Below are positions 43,256 through 50,373 of a stretch of 64,000 bases of DNA, piece after piece. The stretch comes from Sphingomonas sp. (lineage in GTDB: Bacteria > Pseudomonadota > Alphaproteobacteria > Sphingomonadales > Sphingomonadaceae), in contig JAHBZH010000001.1 in NCBI GenBank assembly GCA_019635535.1, forward strand, positions 2,384,995 through 2,448,994, written 5' to 3'. The notes under the pieces were generated by a model. It was not told the DNA's origin, did no database searches, and saw only the letters and a list, made by a program, of their open reading frames with translations. The number at the start of each line of letters is the position of its first letter. Positions within the stretch are counted from its first letter, which is position 1. Made by a program: the position numbers and the translations under genes.

Positions 43256-43609
43256 CTAGGCCGGGCGGGGACCGAACAGGATGATGCCCGCGCCGACAAG
43301 GCAGACAGCGGCGCCGATCGCGTCCCACCTGTCCGGCTTCGCCCCCTCAACCGTCCAAAGCCACAACAGGGACGCGACGATATAGACGCCGCCATATGCG
43401 GCATAAGCGCGGCCGGCATGCTCGACCTCGATGAAGGTCAAGAGATAGGCAAACAGGGCCAAAGCGGCCATGCCGGGCACGAGCCACCATGGCGACTTGT
43501 CGAGCCGGAGCCACGCCCAGAACGCGAAGCAGCCCGCAATCTCCGCGAAGGCCGCGCCAATATAAGCCAGCGCCTTCAACGCGGCGCACCGCGGCGAGAG
43601 TTCAAGCAA
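43256..43609 (-). CDS. YnfA/UPF0060 family membrane protein
   Basis: The 117-residue protein has four hydrophobic segments (for example [20 protein letters not shown] and [20 protein letters not shown]) and the family signature [18 protein letters not shown], with [20 protein letters not shown]. YnfA proteins are small-multidrug-resistance-like transporters of unclear role. A TTG start inside (at about residue 12, KALAYIGA) would give the usual family length of about 108 residues. It is on the opposite strand to the gene at 42760. Confidence 0.88.
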   Translation of the reverse strand: MLELSPRCAALKALAYIGAAFAEIAGCFAFWAWLRLDKSPWWLVPGMAALALFAYLLTFIEVEHAGRAYAAYGGVYIVASLLWLWTVEGAKPDRWDAIGAAVCLVGAGIILFGPRPA

Positions 43610-43873
43610 TGGCTCGATGGCTCACACATGTCGGCCTTCATGGATCGCATGACGGCAGAATGGCAAGAATGACCGCCTGATCAGTGAAAACCCCTTCGTC
43701 CCTCATGCGCGCCACCGAGACGCTGATAGCGACCATGCACGCCAAGGATCCGATCCCGACGAGCAACCGACGCCGCTCGGCGTCAGGGCGATCCTTGCGG
43801 ACGCAGCGACCGGCACGCTCGAGCGTTCAGGCCTTGAGGTCGAGAAGAAGCGCCAAGGGCATCGCGCATCGCC

Positions 43874-43909
43874 AAAGAAAATGCCCCGGCGGCGCCGCCG
43901 CCGGGGCAT
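43874..43909 (-). terminator. rho-independent terminator after ssb
   Basis: The stem ATGCCCCGGCGGC pairs with GCCGCCGGGGCAT (43881-43909) across a three-base loop. On the minus strand it is followed by a TTTTCTTTGG tract (43871-43880). It lies 17 bases past the ssb stop, so it ends that transcript. Confidence 0.8.
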
Positions 43910-43925
43910 CGGAAGCATCGGGGGA

Positions 43926-44327
43926 TCAGGCTTCCTGATCGAGCTCGAGCTCGTCGTCGGTCGCCCCGCCCTGGCGCGGTCGGCTCAGGAACTGGACGTC
44001 GTCGGCGATGATCTCGCAACCGTAGCGATCGACGCCCTCGCGGTCGGTCCACTTGGAATAGTGGATGCGGCCTCGAACCGAGACGAGCATGCCCTTGACG
44101 GCATATTGCGCAACCACCCGGCCGAGGCCGTTGAAGCAGGTGACGCGGTGCCACTCGGTAGCCTTGAGCGTGAAGCCGCTCTCCGGATCCTTCATGGTCT
44201 TGCCGTCGCCGTCGCGCCTGGGCCGGCTGGTGCCGAGGTTGAAGCTGGCGATGTCGGTGCCGCCATTGGTCGAGCGAAGCTCCGGGTCGGCGCCGAGATT
44301 GCCGACGAGAAGAACGATGTTGGTCAT
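43926..44327 (-). CDS. ssb: single-stranded DNA-binding protein
   Basis: The 133-residue protein begins MTNIVLLVGNLGADPELRST, a classic SSB opening, and continues through the OB fold (WHRVTCFNGLGRVVAQYAVK, GMLVSVRGRIHYSKWTDREG). The C-terminal tail is acidic (TDDELELDQEA) but lacks the usual DDDIPF end. ICE-encoded SSBs protect transferred single strands. AGGAGACC precedes ATG 44327, and a long structured leader lies upstream. Confidence 0.95.
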   Translation of the reverse strand: MTNIVLLVGNLGADPELRSTNGGTDIASFNLGTSRPRRDGDGKTMKDPESGFTLKATEWHRVTCFNGLGRVVAQYAVKGMLVSVRGRIHYSKWTDREGVDRYGCEIIADDVQFLSRPRQGGATDDELELDQEA

Positions 44328-44370
44328 GTGAGGTCTCCTGTTGCCGTCGTCGGGACCATCCCGATCGACA

Positions 44371-44492
44371 GCCCCAGGAAAGGCGAGGCGAAGCGGCGGC
44401 GCGCACCGAAGGCGCAGCCGAAGGGAAACTCCGGACCAAGGCCGGCGCGGGCAGCCCGAAGGGCAACACGGGCCGCAGGTCCGCGGGTTGCG
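44371..44492 (-). ncRNA. GC-rich leader upstream of ssb, candidate structured RNA
   Basis: Upstream of ssb the minus strand carries about 120 bases closely matching the leader before the DUF2493 gene (49076-49170): shared blocks include GCGCGGGC, GGGCAACACGGGCC and GCGGGTTGCGGG (plus-strand sense). The blocks contain complementary parts that can form stems. No gene reads through. A conserved leader before two DNA-related ICE genes resembles the setting of the radC RNA motif. The remainder of the 321-base gap between ssb and the CDF gene holds nothing else recognised. Confidence 0.5.
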
Positions 44493-44650
44493 GGCCGACG
44501 CTGCCGAGACAGAAGGGCTGGCGACGGAGACGGGGTGGTTCGGACAGCCGGCGGAGACGCCCGCCACGACAGCGCCCCGCACCTCGCGAATCAGGGCCGC
44601 GACCTCAACGCCGCTGCCGCCATGACCGGTCGATCAGCTCTCCCGGCGGA

Positions 44651-45649
44651 TCACGCCGCCATCAGATGCGACGCACGGCAAGGCACGACCTCGACGGTGA
44701 CATGCGACAGGTTCGCCACCCGCGCCAGCAGCGCCTTGTAGTGCGCCGGCGGCCGCGGATGATGGGTGACAACGGAGACGATCAAGGCGAGGTGGCCGGT
44801 GCCGACCTGCCACAGGTGCAGATCGGCGATCCGATTGTCGGCGTCGGATTCGATCAGCGCACGCACGGTCTCGGCCGCAGCCGCGTCCGCCTCGCGGTCG
44901 AGCAGGACCGACGAGGAGTTACGGATCAGCGTCCATGACCACCAGAGGATCACGGCCGCGCCGACGATCCCCATGACCGCGTCGAGCCACCTGATGCCGA
45001 GCAGGGCGCCGCCGGCCAAGGCAAGGATCGCGAGCACCGAGGTCAGGGCGTCGGCGAGGACGTGCACGTAAGCGGCGCGAAGATTGTGGTCGTGGTGATG
45101 CCCTTCATCGTGACGCTGCCCCCGATCATGACTCTCATGATGATGATCGTCGTGAACATGCCGGGCATGATGATGATGATGATGATGATGATGATGGCCG
45201 CCGAGCAGCAGCGCGCTCGCCAGGTTCACCGCCAGGCCGACCGCCGCCACGATCAGGGCGGTGGAGAAGGCGATCTCGACCGGGTTGAAGAGCCGCCACG
45301 TCGATTCGTAGGCCATGCCGAGCGCGATCAGGCCGAGCGCGACCGCGCTCGCGAAGCCGGCCAGCGGGCCGACCTTCCCGGTGCCGAACGTATAGCTGCG
45401 ATTCTCCGCATGGCGCCGCGCGAAGCGATAAGCGAAGGCCGCCAGGCCCAAAGCGGCGAAGTGACTGCCCATGTGCCAGCCGTCGGCGAGCAGCGCCATC
45501 GACCCGGTCAGGACGCCCGCCACGATTTCGACGATCATCATCGCGCCGGTCAGGGCGACGACGAGAAGGGTCCGCCGCTCGCTGTCCCGCTCGGCGGCGC
45601 CGGCGAAGCGGTGGGAGTGCGCGTAATGGTCGAGGTCGTGGCTGTGCAT
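44651..45649 (-). CDS. cation diffusion facilitator (DmeF-like)
   Basis: The 332-residue exporter has six membrane segments with conserved metal-site pairs (SMALLADGWHMGSHFAALGL and YVHVLADALTSVLAILALAG: HxxxD motifs). Between helices IV and V there is an extremely histidine-rich loop with ten consecutive His, coding for a GAT/CAT-like repeat tract near 45150-45205. The C-terminal domain contains ESDADNRIADLHLWQVGTGH. DmeF-like proteins export Co2+ or Ni2+. ATG 45649 (MHSHDLDHYAHSHRF) is preferred to the longer frame from 45664. Confidence 0.9.
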   Translation of the reverse strand: MHSHDLDHYAHSHRFAGAAERDSERRTLLVVALTGAMMIVEIVAGVLTGSMALLADGWHMGSHFAALGLAAFAYRFARRHAENRSYTFGTGKVGPLAGFASAVALGLIALGMAYESTWRLFNPVEIAFSTALIVAAVGLAVNLASALLLGGHHHHHHHHHHARHVHDDHHHESHDRGQRHDEGHHHDHNLRAAYVHVLADALTSVLAILALAGGALLGIRWLDAVMGIVGAAVILWWSWTLIRNSSSVLLDREADAAAAETVRALIESDADNRIADLHLWQVGTGHLALIVSVVTHHPRPPAHYKALLARVANLSHVTVEVVPCRASHLMAA

Positions 45650-45833
45650 GGCTCGCGTCCGCAATGGCTATGCCCAAAGTGGCGCGGCGGCGGAGACGGC
45701 GCAACGTCAAATGCGGCCGCTCGCCGATGCGGTTCGCGGAAAGGCGAAAGGAAACGGTCGCTCCACTCGTCCCGAAGCCGGCCCGGAAAGGCGGTGACTC
45801 CGCTTCGAAGCCGTTATACGCAAATGGCGGCAG

Positions 45834-46745
45834 CTAGGCTGCCGTCGCCAGGTCGGAAAGCCGTTGCTCGCAGACCTCGCGGACGATGCCTCGCAGCAGC
45901 TCGACGCGGCTCGAGAGCCAGGCGAGCTGCTCCTCGCTGATCCGGTAGTGGCGCGAGTAGCGCGCCTCCACATAGGCCTTGCGGAGCAGCTCGTAGCAGC
46001 GCCGCTCCGATTTGGTCGCGCGCGGCCAGACATGCTTCAGGCGCGGCTCCATGTCCTCGGCGAGCTGGCGAAGCTGGTTCAGATTGTGGCTCTTCGGAGA
46101 GTAGAGCGTCCGCACCAGGAACAGGCAGTGATAGAAGCGCTCGGTTGCCTGGTGAAGCTGGAACGCTGCGATCTTGAGTGCACCATCCTGGACTGCATGC
46201 TGAGCCTGCCGCGTAAATTGCACAGCGCTCTCGAACCACTCATCATAATAGTCCTGGCTCTCCTTCAGCGCCTCGGCCGGTGACAGCGGCCGCGGCTCCG
46301 CGAACGGATGGCCGGGCTCCTCGAACAGGAGAATGCCTTCACGAACGATGTCGATGAAGAAATACCGCCCAAGCCGCAGCTTCTCGTTAACGTCCTCGTA
46401 ACCATGATAGATGAGGCTGACCGGCGTCCTGAGGTTCTTCCCCGAGGCGAGCTCCTCGAGCAGCCGCTCCTCGGTGCTCGCCCAGAATTCGGGCACGTCG
46501 GTCAACTCCTCGCGGTCGACGACGACGAGCAGGTCATAGTCGGAGAAATAGCGGCCGACCGGATCCTCGACCCAGTCGCCGCGCGCATAGCTGCCGAACA
46601 GGATGATCTTGAGCAGCCGTCCTCCCCTGAGCTTCGGCATGGTCCGGCGCGCGACCGCGAAGGCGAAACCCTCGCGGACCAGCTCGACGATGCGGTCGAG
46701 CTCCCGCCGCTTGCCCTCGGGGAGATGATCGGTGCCGGTCTTCAT
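45834..46745 (-). CDS. nucleotidyltransferase-HEPN fusion protein
   Basis: The 303-residue protein has an N-terminal nucleotidyltransferase domain with IILFGSYARGDWVEDPVGRY and FSDYDLLVVVDREE (G51-S52, D69, D71), and a C-terminal HEPN-like helical domain with ATERFYHCLFLVRTLYSPKS and H220 eight positions after R212. MNT/HEPN pairs are usually separate toxin-antitoxin genes in which the NT AMPylates the HEPN RNase; here both are in one chain. It is divergent from the next nucleotidyltransferase gene. Confidence 0.85.
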   Translation of the reverse strand: MKTGTDHLPEGKRRELDRIVELVREGFAFAVARRTMPKLRGGRLLKIILFGSYARGDWVEDPVGRYFSDYDLLVVVDREELTDVPEFWASTEERLLEELASGKNLRTPVSLIYHGYEDVNEKLRLGRYFFIDIVREGILLFEEPGHPFAEPRPLSPAEALKESQDYYDEWFESAVQFTRQAQHAVQDGALKIAAFQLHQATERFYHCLFLVRTLYSPKSHNLNQLRQLAEDMEPRLKHVWPRATKSERRCYELLRKAYVEARYSRHYRISEEQLAWLSSRVELLRGIVREVCEQRLSDLATAA

Positions 46746-46912
46746 GCCGCCCTCAACCTCGCTGTCGCCGCCGCAAAGGACAAGCGATTTCCTCTCCCTC
46801 CGCTCGCCAAGTCCCGGTCCGAGCGCTTCGCGAGCTGCATGGCGGCGCCCTTTGGTACGCTCATGACGTACAAAAGGCTCGGGTCAAACTCCTCCGATAT
46901 CGGGGCACTGCC

Positions 46913-46942
46913 TTACCACACAGCAATTTTTTTGTGTGGTAA
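46913..46942. repeat. 9-bp-arm inverted repeat TTACCACAC...GTGTGGTAA
   Basis: TTACCACAC at 46913-46921 is matched by GTGTGGTAA at 46934-46942, with a T-rich loop (AGCAATTTTTTT). It lies in the 254-base gap between two divergent genes. The motif is related to the neighbouring palindrome at 46960-46987, suggesting the same binding protein or a duplicated operator. Confidence 0.7.
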
Positions 46943-46959
46943 GAGAGAGGAAATTCCGT

Positions 46960-46987
46960 TATCACACAAAAATATTTTTGTGTGATA
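46960..46987. repeat. 28-bp perfect palindrome before a nucleotidyltransferase gene
   Basis: TATCACACAAAAA at 46960-46972 and TTTTTGTGTGATA at 46975-46987 form a perfect palindrome of 28 bases with only TA in the centre. It ends 12 bases before the ATG of the gene at 47000, so a bound protein would block that transcript. Its AT-rich nature stands out in this GC-rich window. Confidence 0.75.
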
Positions 46988-46999
46988 GAGAGCCCCACC

Positions 47000-48040
47000 A
47001 TGGACATCCGCTATCATTCGACCACCGCCCAGGCGGCCTATCACGATCTGCTCTCGCTGCTCCTCGACGCGGCCGTCTCCGAGATCAAGGGCAGCCCGAT
47101 TCTCAGAGAGATCCACGGCAAGAGCTACTGGTACGACCATTACAGGATCGGGACCGAGGTCAAGGACCGCTATCTCGGCGAGGACACGCCCGCGCTGCGC
47201 GAGCGGATCGACCGACACCAGAAGCTCAAGGAGGAGGCCGCGGCGCGCAAGGCCGAGCGCTCGCGCCTGGTCCGGCTGCTCAGGAGCGAGCGGTTCCTCG
47301 GCATGGACGCGGCGACCGGCAGCCTGGTCGCGGCGATGGCCAGGACCGGCGTGTTCCGGCTGGGCGGCACGCTGGTCGGCACCAACGCATTCCGTCTGTA
47401 CGAAGGCGAGCTCGGCCTGCGCCTCTCCCTCGACCAGCGGGCGATGACCAACGACATCGACATCGCCAGTTTCGAGAAGCTCTCGCTGGCGCTCGACGAC
47501 ACAGTCGAGCCCGACCTCGCCGACGTCTTCGGCGAGTTCGATTTCGCACCGGTGCCCGGGCTGGAACGCGGCCGAGCCTGGCGCTGGCGTCAGTCCGGCG
47601 GCGAGGCCCTGGTCGAGTTCCTCACCCCTTCCTTCGCCGACGACGAAGGCGTGCGCGACCTCGCCGCGCTCGGCGTCAGCGCGCGCGCGCTCCATCACCT
47701 CAACTATCTGATCGCCGAGCCGATCGATGCGGCGGCGGTCTATCGCGACGGCGTCCTCGTGCGCGCGCCCCGGCCGGAACGGTTCGCCATCCACAAGCTG
47801 ATCGTCGCCGACCGGCGGCTCGAGGGGCGCGACAGCCTCAAGTCGCGCAAGGATCTGATGCAGGCCGAGACGCTGATCGCGCTGCTCGCGCGCGACCGCC
47901 CGGGCGATCTCGCCGAGGCTTATCGCGACGCGATGGCGCGCGGCCCGCGCTGGCGCGAGCGGATCGAGGCCAGCCTCGACCGCTCGGTCGAGGCCCGGGA
48001 CGGCATCGCCCGTGTGCTCGGAGAGTCCGGCGAGGGCTAG
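47000..48040 (+). CDS. GSU2403-type nucleotidyltransferase-fold protein
   Basis: The 346-residue protein has a polymerase-beta-like core: RLGGTLVGTNAFRLYEGELG with GG at 122-123, then AMTNDIDIASFEKLSLALDD with D152 and D154. The C-terminal part (LNYLIAEPIDAAAVYRDGVL, then RFAIHKLIVADRRLEGRDSL) is typical of the GSU2403 group. ATG 47000 (MDIRYHST) is preferred to an upstream GTG inside the palindrome. It converges with the DUF2493 gene, overlapping it by four bases. Likely a toxin-like or RNA-modifying nucleotidyltransferase of unknown target. Confidence 0.8.
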   Translation: MDIRYHSTTAQAAYHDLLSLLLDAAVSEIKGSPILREIHGKSYWYDHYRIGTEVKDRYLGEDTPALRERIDRHQKLKEEAAARKAERSRLVRLLRSERFLGMDAATGSLVAAMARTGVFRLGGTLVGTNAFRLYEGELGLRLSLDQRAMTNDIDIASFEKLSLALDDTVEPDLADVFGEFDFAPVPGLERGRAWRWRQSGGEALVEFLTPSFADDEGVRDLAALGVSARALHHLNYLIAEPIDAAAVYRDGVLVRAPRPERFAIHKLIVADRRLEGRDSLKSRKDLMQAETLIALLARDRPGDLAEAYRDAMARGPRWRERIEASLDRSVEARDGIARVLGESGEG

Positions 48041-48999
48041 GTGCCGTCCCCGGCGAGGCGGGCCGCGCGCTTGGGATGCACGCCCAGCGGCCCGCGCCGG
48101 TCGACGACGCAGACGCCTTGCTCCTTCGCCTGAATGACGAGCCGCTCGAGCACGCCGTTTCCGGCGAACGCGACGAGATAGCGCGGCTTGAGCGCCAGCA
48201 TCTGTTCGTTGCGCCTGAACCCGGCGCGCCGGCCAAGCCGGGGATCGAGACCGAAGGCGATCTGGGCGACCGTGCGGCGCTCGGCCCAGGCCGCGGCGAG
48301 ACGGTCGACGCCCTTGCCGTCGCCGCCATGGACGAGGACCATATCGGCGACCCGGTCCCGGACCTTGTCGAGCGTCGCCCAGAGATTGTCGGCGAACGTC
48401 CTGGCATCCTCGGCGCAGACGAACGAGAGCCGCCCGCCGGCGAACAGGACCGGCGTGCCTTGCGGCGTCGCCGCGCCGCGCTTCGCTTCGACACGCGCGC
48501 GCAGGAAGTCGCGGCCGTCGACCACGGCCGAGGTCAGTCCCGGCGAATGATTGAGCCGCGATCCGCCCGCGGGTCGCCAGGAGGAGCCGGTCTCGTCGAG
48601 GTAGAGCGAAGCCGCCGTCTCGCGGAACGCCTCCAGCCCGAGCATCGCGGCCTCCGCCCGGCGCGCCCGGTCGATCTGCTTCTCGAGCTCGAACGTGTGG
48701 ACCTCGGATCCGTCGGCCGAAGCGAGCAGGCAGCGTATCTCGTCGGTGGCGCGGTCGATCTGCGCACCGCGCTTGACCGCCGCGCGGTGGAAGAGATTGA
48801 CGACGCCCCAGGCCAGCTCCTCGGCGTCGTCCTCCAGCGCGGTGTCGGGGAACAAGGCGAACAGGTCCGACCAGATCGCGGCGAGCGTCTGGGTGACGGC
48901 GTCGGGGTCCGGCGGCTCGCCGGGACCGGCGCCGGCCCGTTCGAGGCTGAGGTGGCCGAACTCGAGCTGGGCCAGTTGCGCGGCAAGGCTTGTATGCAT
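48037..48999 (-). CDS. DUF2493 protein (SLOG/YspA-like)
   Basis: The 320-residue protein starts MHTSLAAQLAQLEFGHLSLE and has a C-terminal DUF2493/YspA domain: GRLSFVCAEDARTFADNLWA, then ADMVLVHGGDGKGVDRLAAA with the glycine-rich phosphate-binding loop, and LGRRAGFRRNEQMLALKPRY. The SLOG superfamily binds nucleotides or nucleotide-like ligands. ATG 48999 has GGGAGAC upstream, following the long GC-rich leader. It is the first of several minus-strand ICE genes here. Confidence 0.85.
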   Translation of the reverse strand: MHTSLAAQLAQLEFGHLSLERAGAGPGEPPDPDAVTQTLAAIWSDLFALFPDTALEDDAEELAWGVVNLFHRAAVKRGAQIDRATDEIRCLLASADGSEVHTFELEKQIDRARRAEAAMLGLEAFRETAASLYLDETGSSWRPAGGSRLNHSPGLTSAVVDGRDFLRARVEAKRGAATPQGTPVLFAGGRLSFVCAEDARTFADNLWATLDKVRDRVADMVLVHGGDGKGVDRLAAAWAERRTVAQIAFGLDPRLGRRAGFRRNEQMLALKPRYLVAFAGNGVLERLVIQAKEQGVCVVDRRGPLGVHPKRAARLAGDGT

Positions 49000-49075
49000 G
49001 TCTCGTCTCCCGTGGCTCGGCACCGGCCGATCCGGCGCCGGGAGCCCGGCGACCCGGCCAGCCGCCTCTCCCGCA

Positions 49076-49170
49076 CAGAGGCGAAGCCGAGGGGAACCCC
49101 CGGCCTAAGGCTGGCGCGGGCCGCCCCGCGACGCGGGGCAACACGGGCCGAAGGCCGGCGGGTTGCGGGA
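49076..49170 (-). ncRNA. GC-rich leader upstream of the DUF2493 gene, candidate structured RNA
   Basis: The minus-strand leader matches that of ssb over about 95 bases, with conserved blocks and short complementary segments (for example CCCGCGTCGCGGGG forming a stem). The whole 259-base gap before 49258 has no gene. Two homologous leaders about 4.7 kb apart on the same strand suggest either a repeated regulatory RNA or a duplicated promoter region. Confidence 0.5.
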
Positions 49171-49258
49171 AAAGGCGCCGGGTCAGGGCGCCTCTCGCGC
49201 CGGAGCGGGCGCCAGACCGGAAAGGAGACGGCAGGACCGCGGACGCGTCCAGCAAGGG

Positions 49259-49558
49259 TCAGCCGTCCTTCGGGAAGATGTTGTCGATGACGAGCGTCGC
49301 GCCCTGCCGGGTCGTCGCCCAAAAGAGGGCCTCCTCGGCCGAAAGCGCGAAGATGCGCTTCATTCCGCGGCGCGCGTCATAATCCTCTCCCCAGTGGATC
49401 GACGAGGGGTAGAAATACTCCCTGAGCGCCGAGCGGTCGGTGGCGCCGCTCCAGCGGTCGGCCTCGTCGCGGCTGTCGAAGCCGCGCCGAACGAGGGTCC
49501 CGTCCCGGGCGTCGCGAACCGCCCAGCCGGGACCCCAGCGTTCCACCAGAGCGAACAT
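49259..49558 (-). CDS. small unknown ICE protein
   Basis: The 99-residue protein starts at ATG 49558 (MFALVERWGPGWAVRDARDG) and continues TLVRRGFDSRDEADRWSGAT and EYFYPSSIHWGEDYDARRGM. Its start overlaps the stop of the next upstream gene by one base, so the two are coupled. No family is recognised. Confidence 0.65.
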   Translation of the reverse strand: MFALVERWGPGWAVRDARDGTLVRRGFDSRDEADRWSGATDRSALREYFYPSSIHWGEDYDARRGMKRIFALSAEEALFWATTRQGATLVIDNIFPKDG

Positions 49559-49749
49559 CAGAACCCCCCGACCCGGTCGAGCCTGACCGGCGCGAGGTTG
49601 AGGATTGCGAGCCCGTCCCGATGGCCGACGATGCCGCCCTCGACGGGGTCCATGCGCTCGCCGAAGAAGACCTCCATGTCGGCGCGATGTTCGTCCTCGG
49701 CGACGAGCGCCTGAAGACGTTCGATCAGTCGGCCCAAAGTCATGTCCAT
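49558..49749 (-). CDS. small unknown ICE protein
   Basis: The 63-residue acidic protein (MDMTLGRLIERLQALVAEDE onward) looks like a helical dimerisation module followed by FFGERMDPVEGGIVGHRDGL. It has AGGAGAAT eight bases before its ATG and is coupled to the following gene. No family is recognised. Confidence 0.6.
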   Translation of the reverse strand: MDMTLGRLIERLQALVAEDEHRADMEVFFGERMDPVEGGIVGHRDGLAILNLAPVRLDRVGGF

Positions 49750-49782
49750 TCTCCTTGCCTGAGAAGAATTGTCGCGCGCCGG

Positions 49783-50022
49783 TCACCAGAGCCGCCCCCA
49801 GGGCCGGTCCAGGCGCTCGAGCGCGCGGCCGAGATTCACGAGCGCGTCGGCGAGGCGGCGCTCGGCCGTGTCGGCTGAGATGCCGAGCCGGGCGCCGGCC
49901 TCGGCGTTGGAAAGGCCGTCGCGCGCGCGGAGCAGGAGCAGCTCGCGCTCGGCCGGCCGAAGCCGCGCGAGGGCCTTCTCGAGCTGCTGCTCATCGATGT
50001 GGTTGAGGCGATCATCCGCCAT
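49783..50022 (-). CDS. sigma-70 region-4-like regulator
   Basis: The 79-residue protein is essentially one helix-turn-helix: EKALARLRPAERELLLLRAR then DGLSNAEAGARLGISADTAE, which matches sigma factor region 4.2 in sequence pattern. Standalone region-4 proteins act as regulators or anti-sigma partners. The 350 bases upstream (50023-50373) before the ParB-like gene hold its promoter and leader. Confidence 0.75.
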   Translation of the reverse strand: MADDRLNHIDEQQLEKALARLRPAERELLLLRARDGLSNAEAGARLGISADTAERRLADALVNLGRALERLDRPWGRLW

Positions 50023-50373
50023 CGCACTGTTCTCCAGATATTCCTCGGCACGGGTTGGGGGCGGCGGGGAAACCGGGCGGCGACCCGTCCCGGCCGTTGC
50101 GCCATTGTCGCCAATCTCCTGTGAGGCTTCCGCCGCCCTTCCGGACGGGTGCCGGCGGACAGGTCAGTGAGGCCCTCGGCTAGGCGCTTTGGCCGGCGTC
50201 GATCGCGGCGGTAAGTAGAGACCGGCTCGCATGTCCCTTTGAGCCGGCCCTCTGGCCAGTTTTGACTAGGTCCGGTTCGAGGACCGAAGTCCCGTTCGCC
50301 GCCCCCGGCCGGTGTCGAGGAGGGTGGGCGGCCCCCACGCGGAGGCCGCCCGTGAGGAAGCGCCGGGGAGACG
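50023..50373. other. 351 bp between the region-4 protein and ParB-like gene
   Basis: No convincing coding frame. The parB gene reads towards this region and the small region-4 gene lies beyond it, so this is its promoter and leader region. The arginine-rich open frames on both strands are composition artefacts. No terminator with a T-tract was found. Confidence 0.4.

Noticed and set aside
46936..49290. Long open frames on both strands reading through the palindromes
   Set aside because: The peptides YHTKIFLC on both strands arise simply because palindromic DNA reads alike in both directions; the frames beyond are shadows of the genes at 47000 and 48037.
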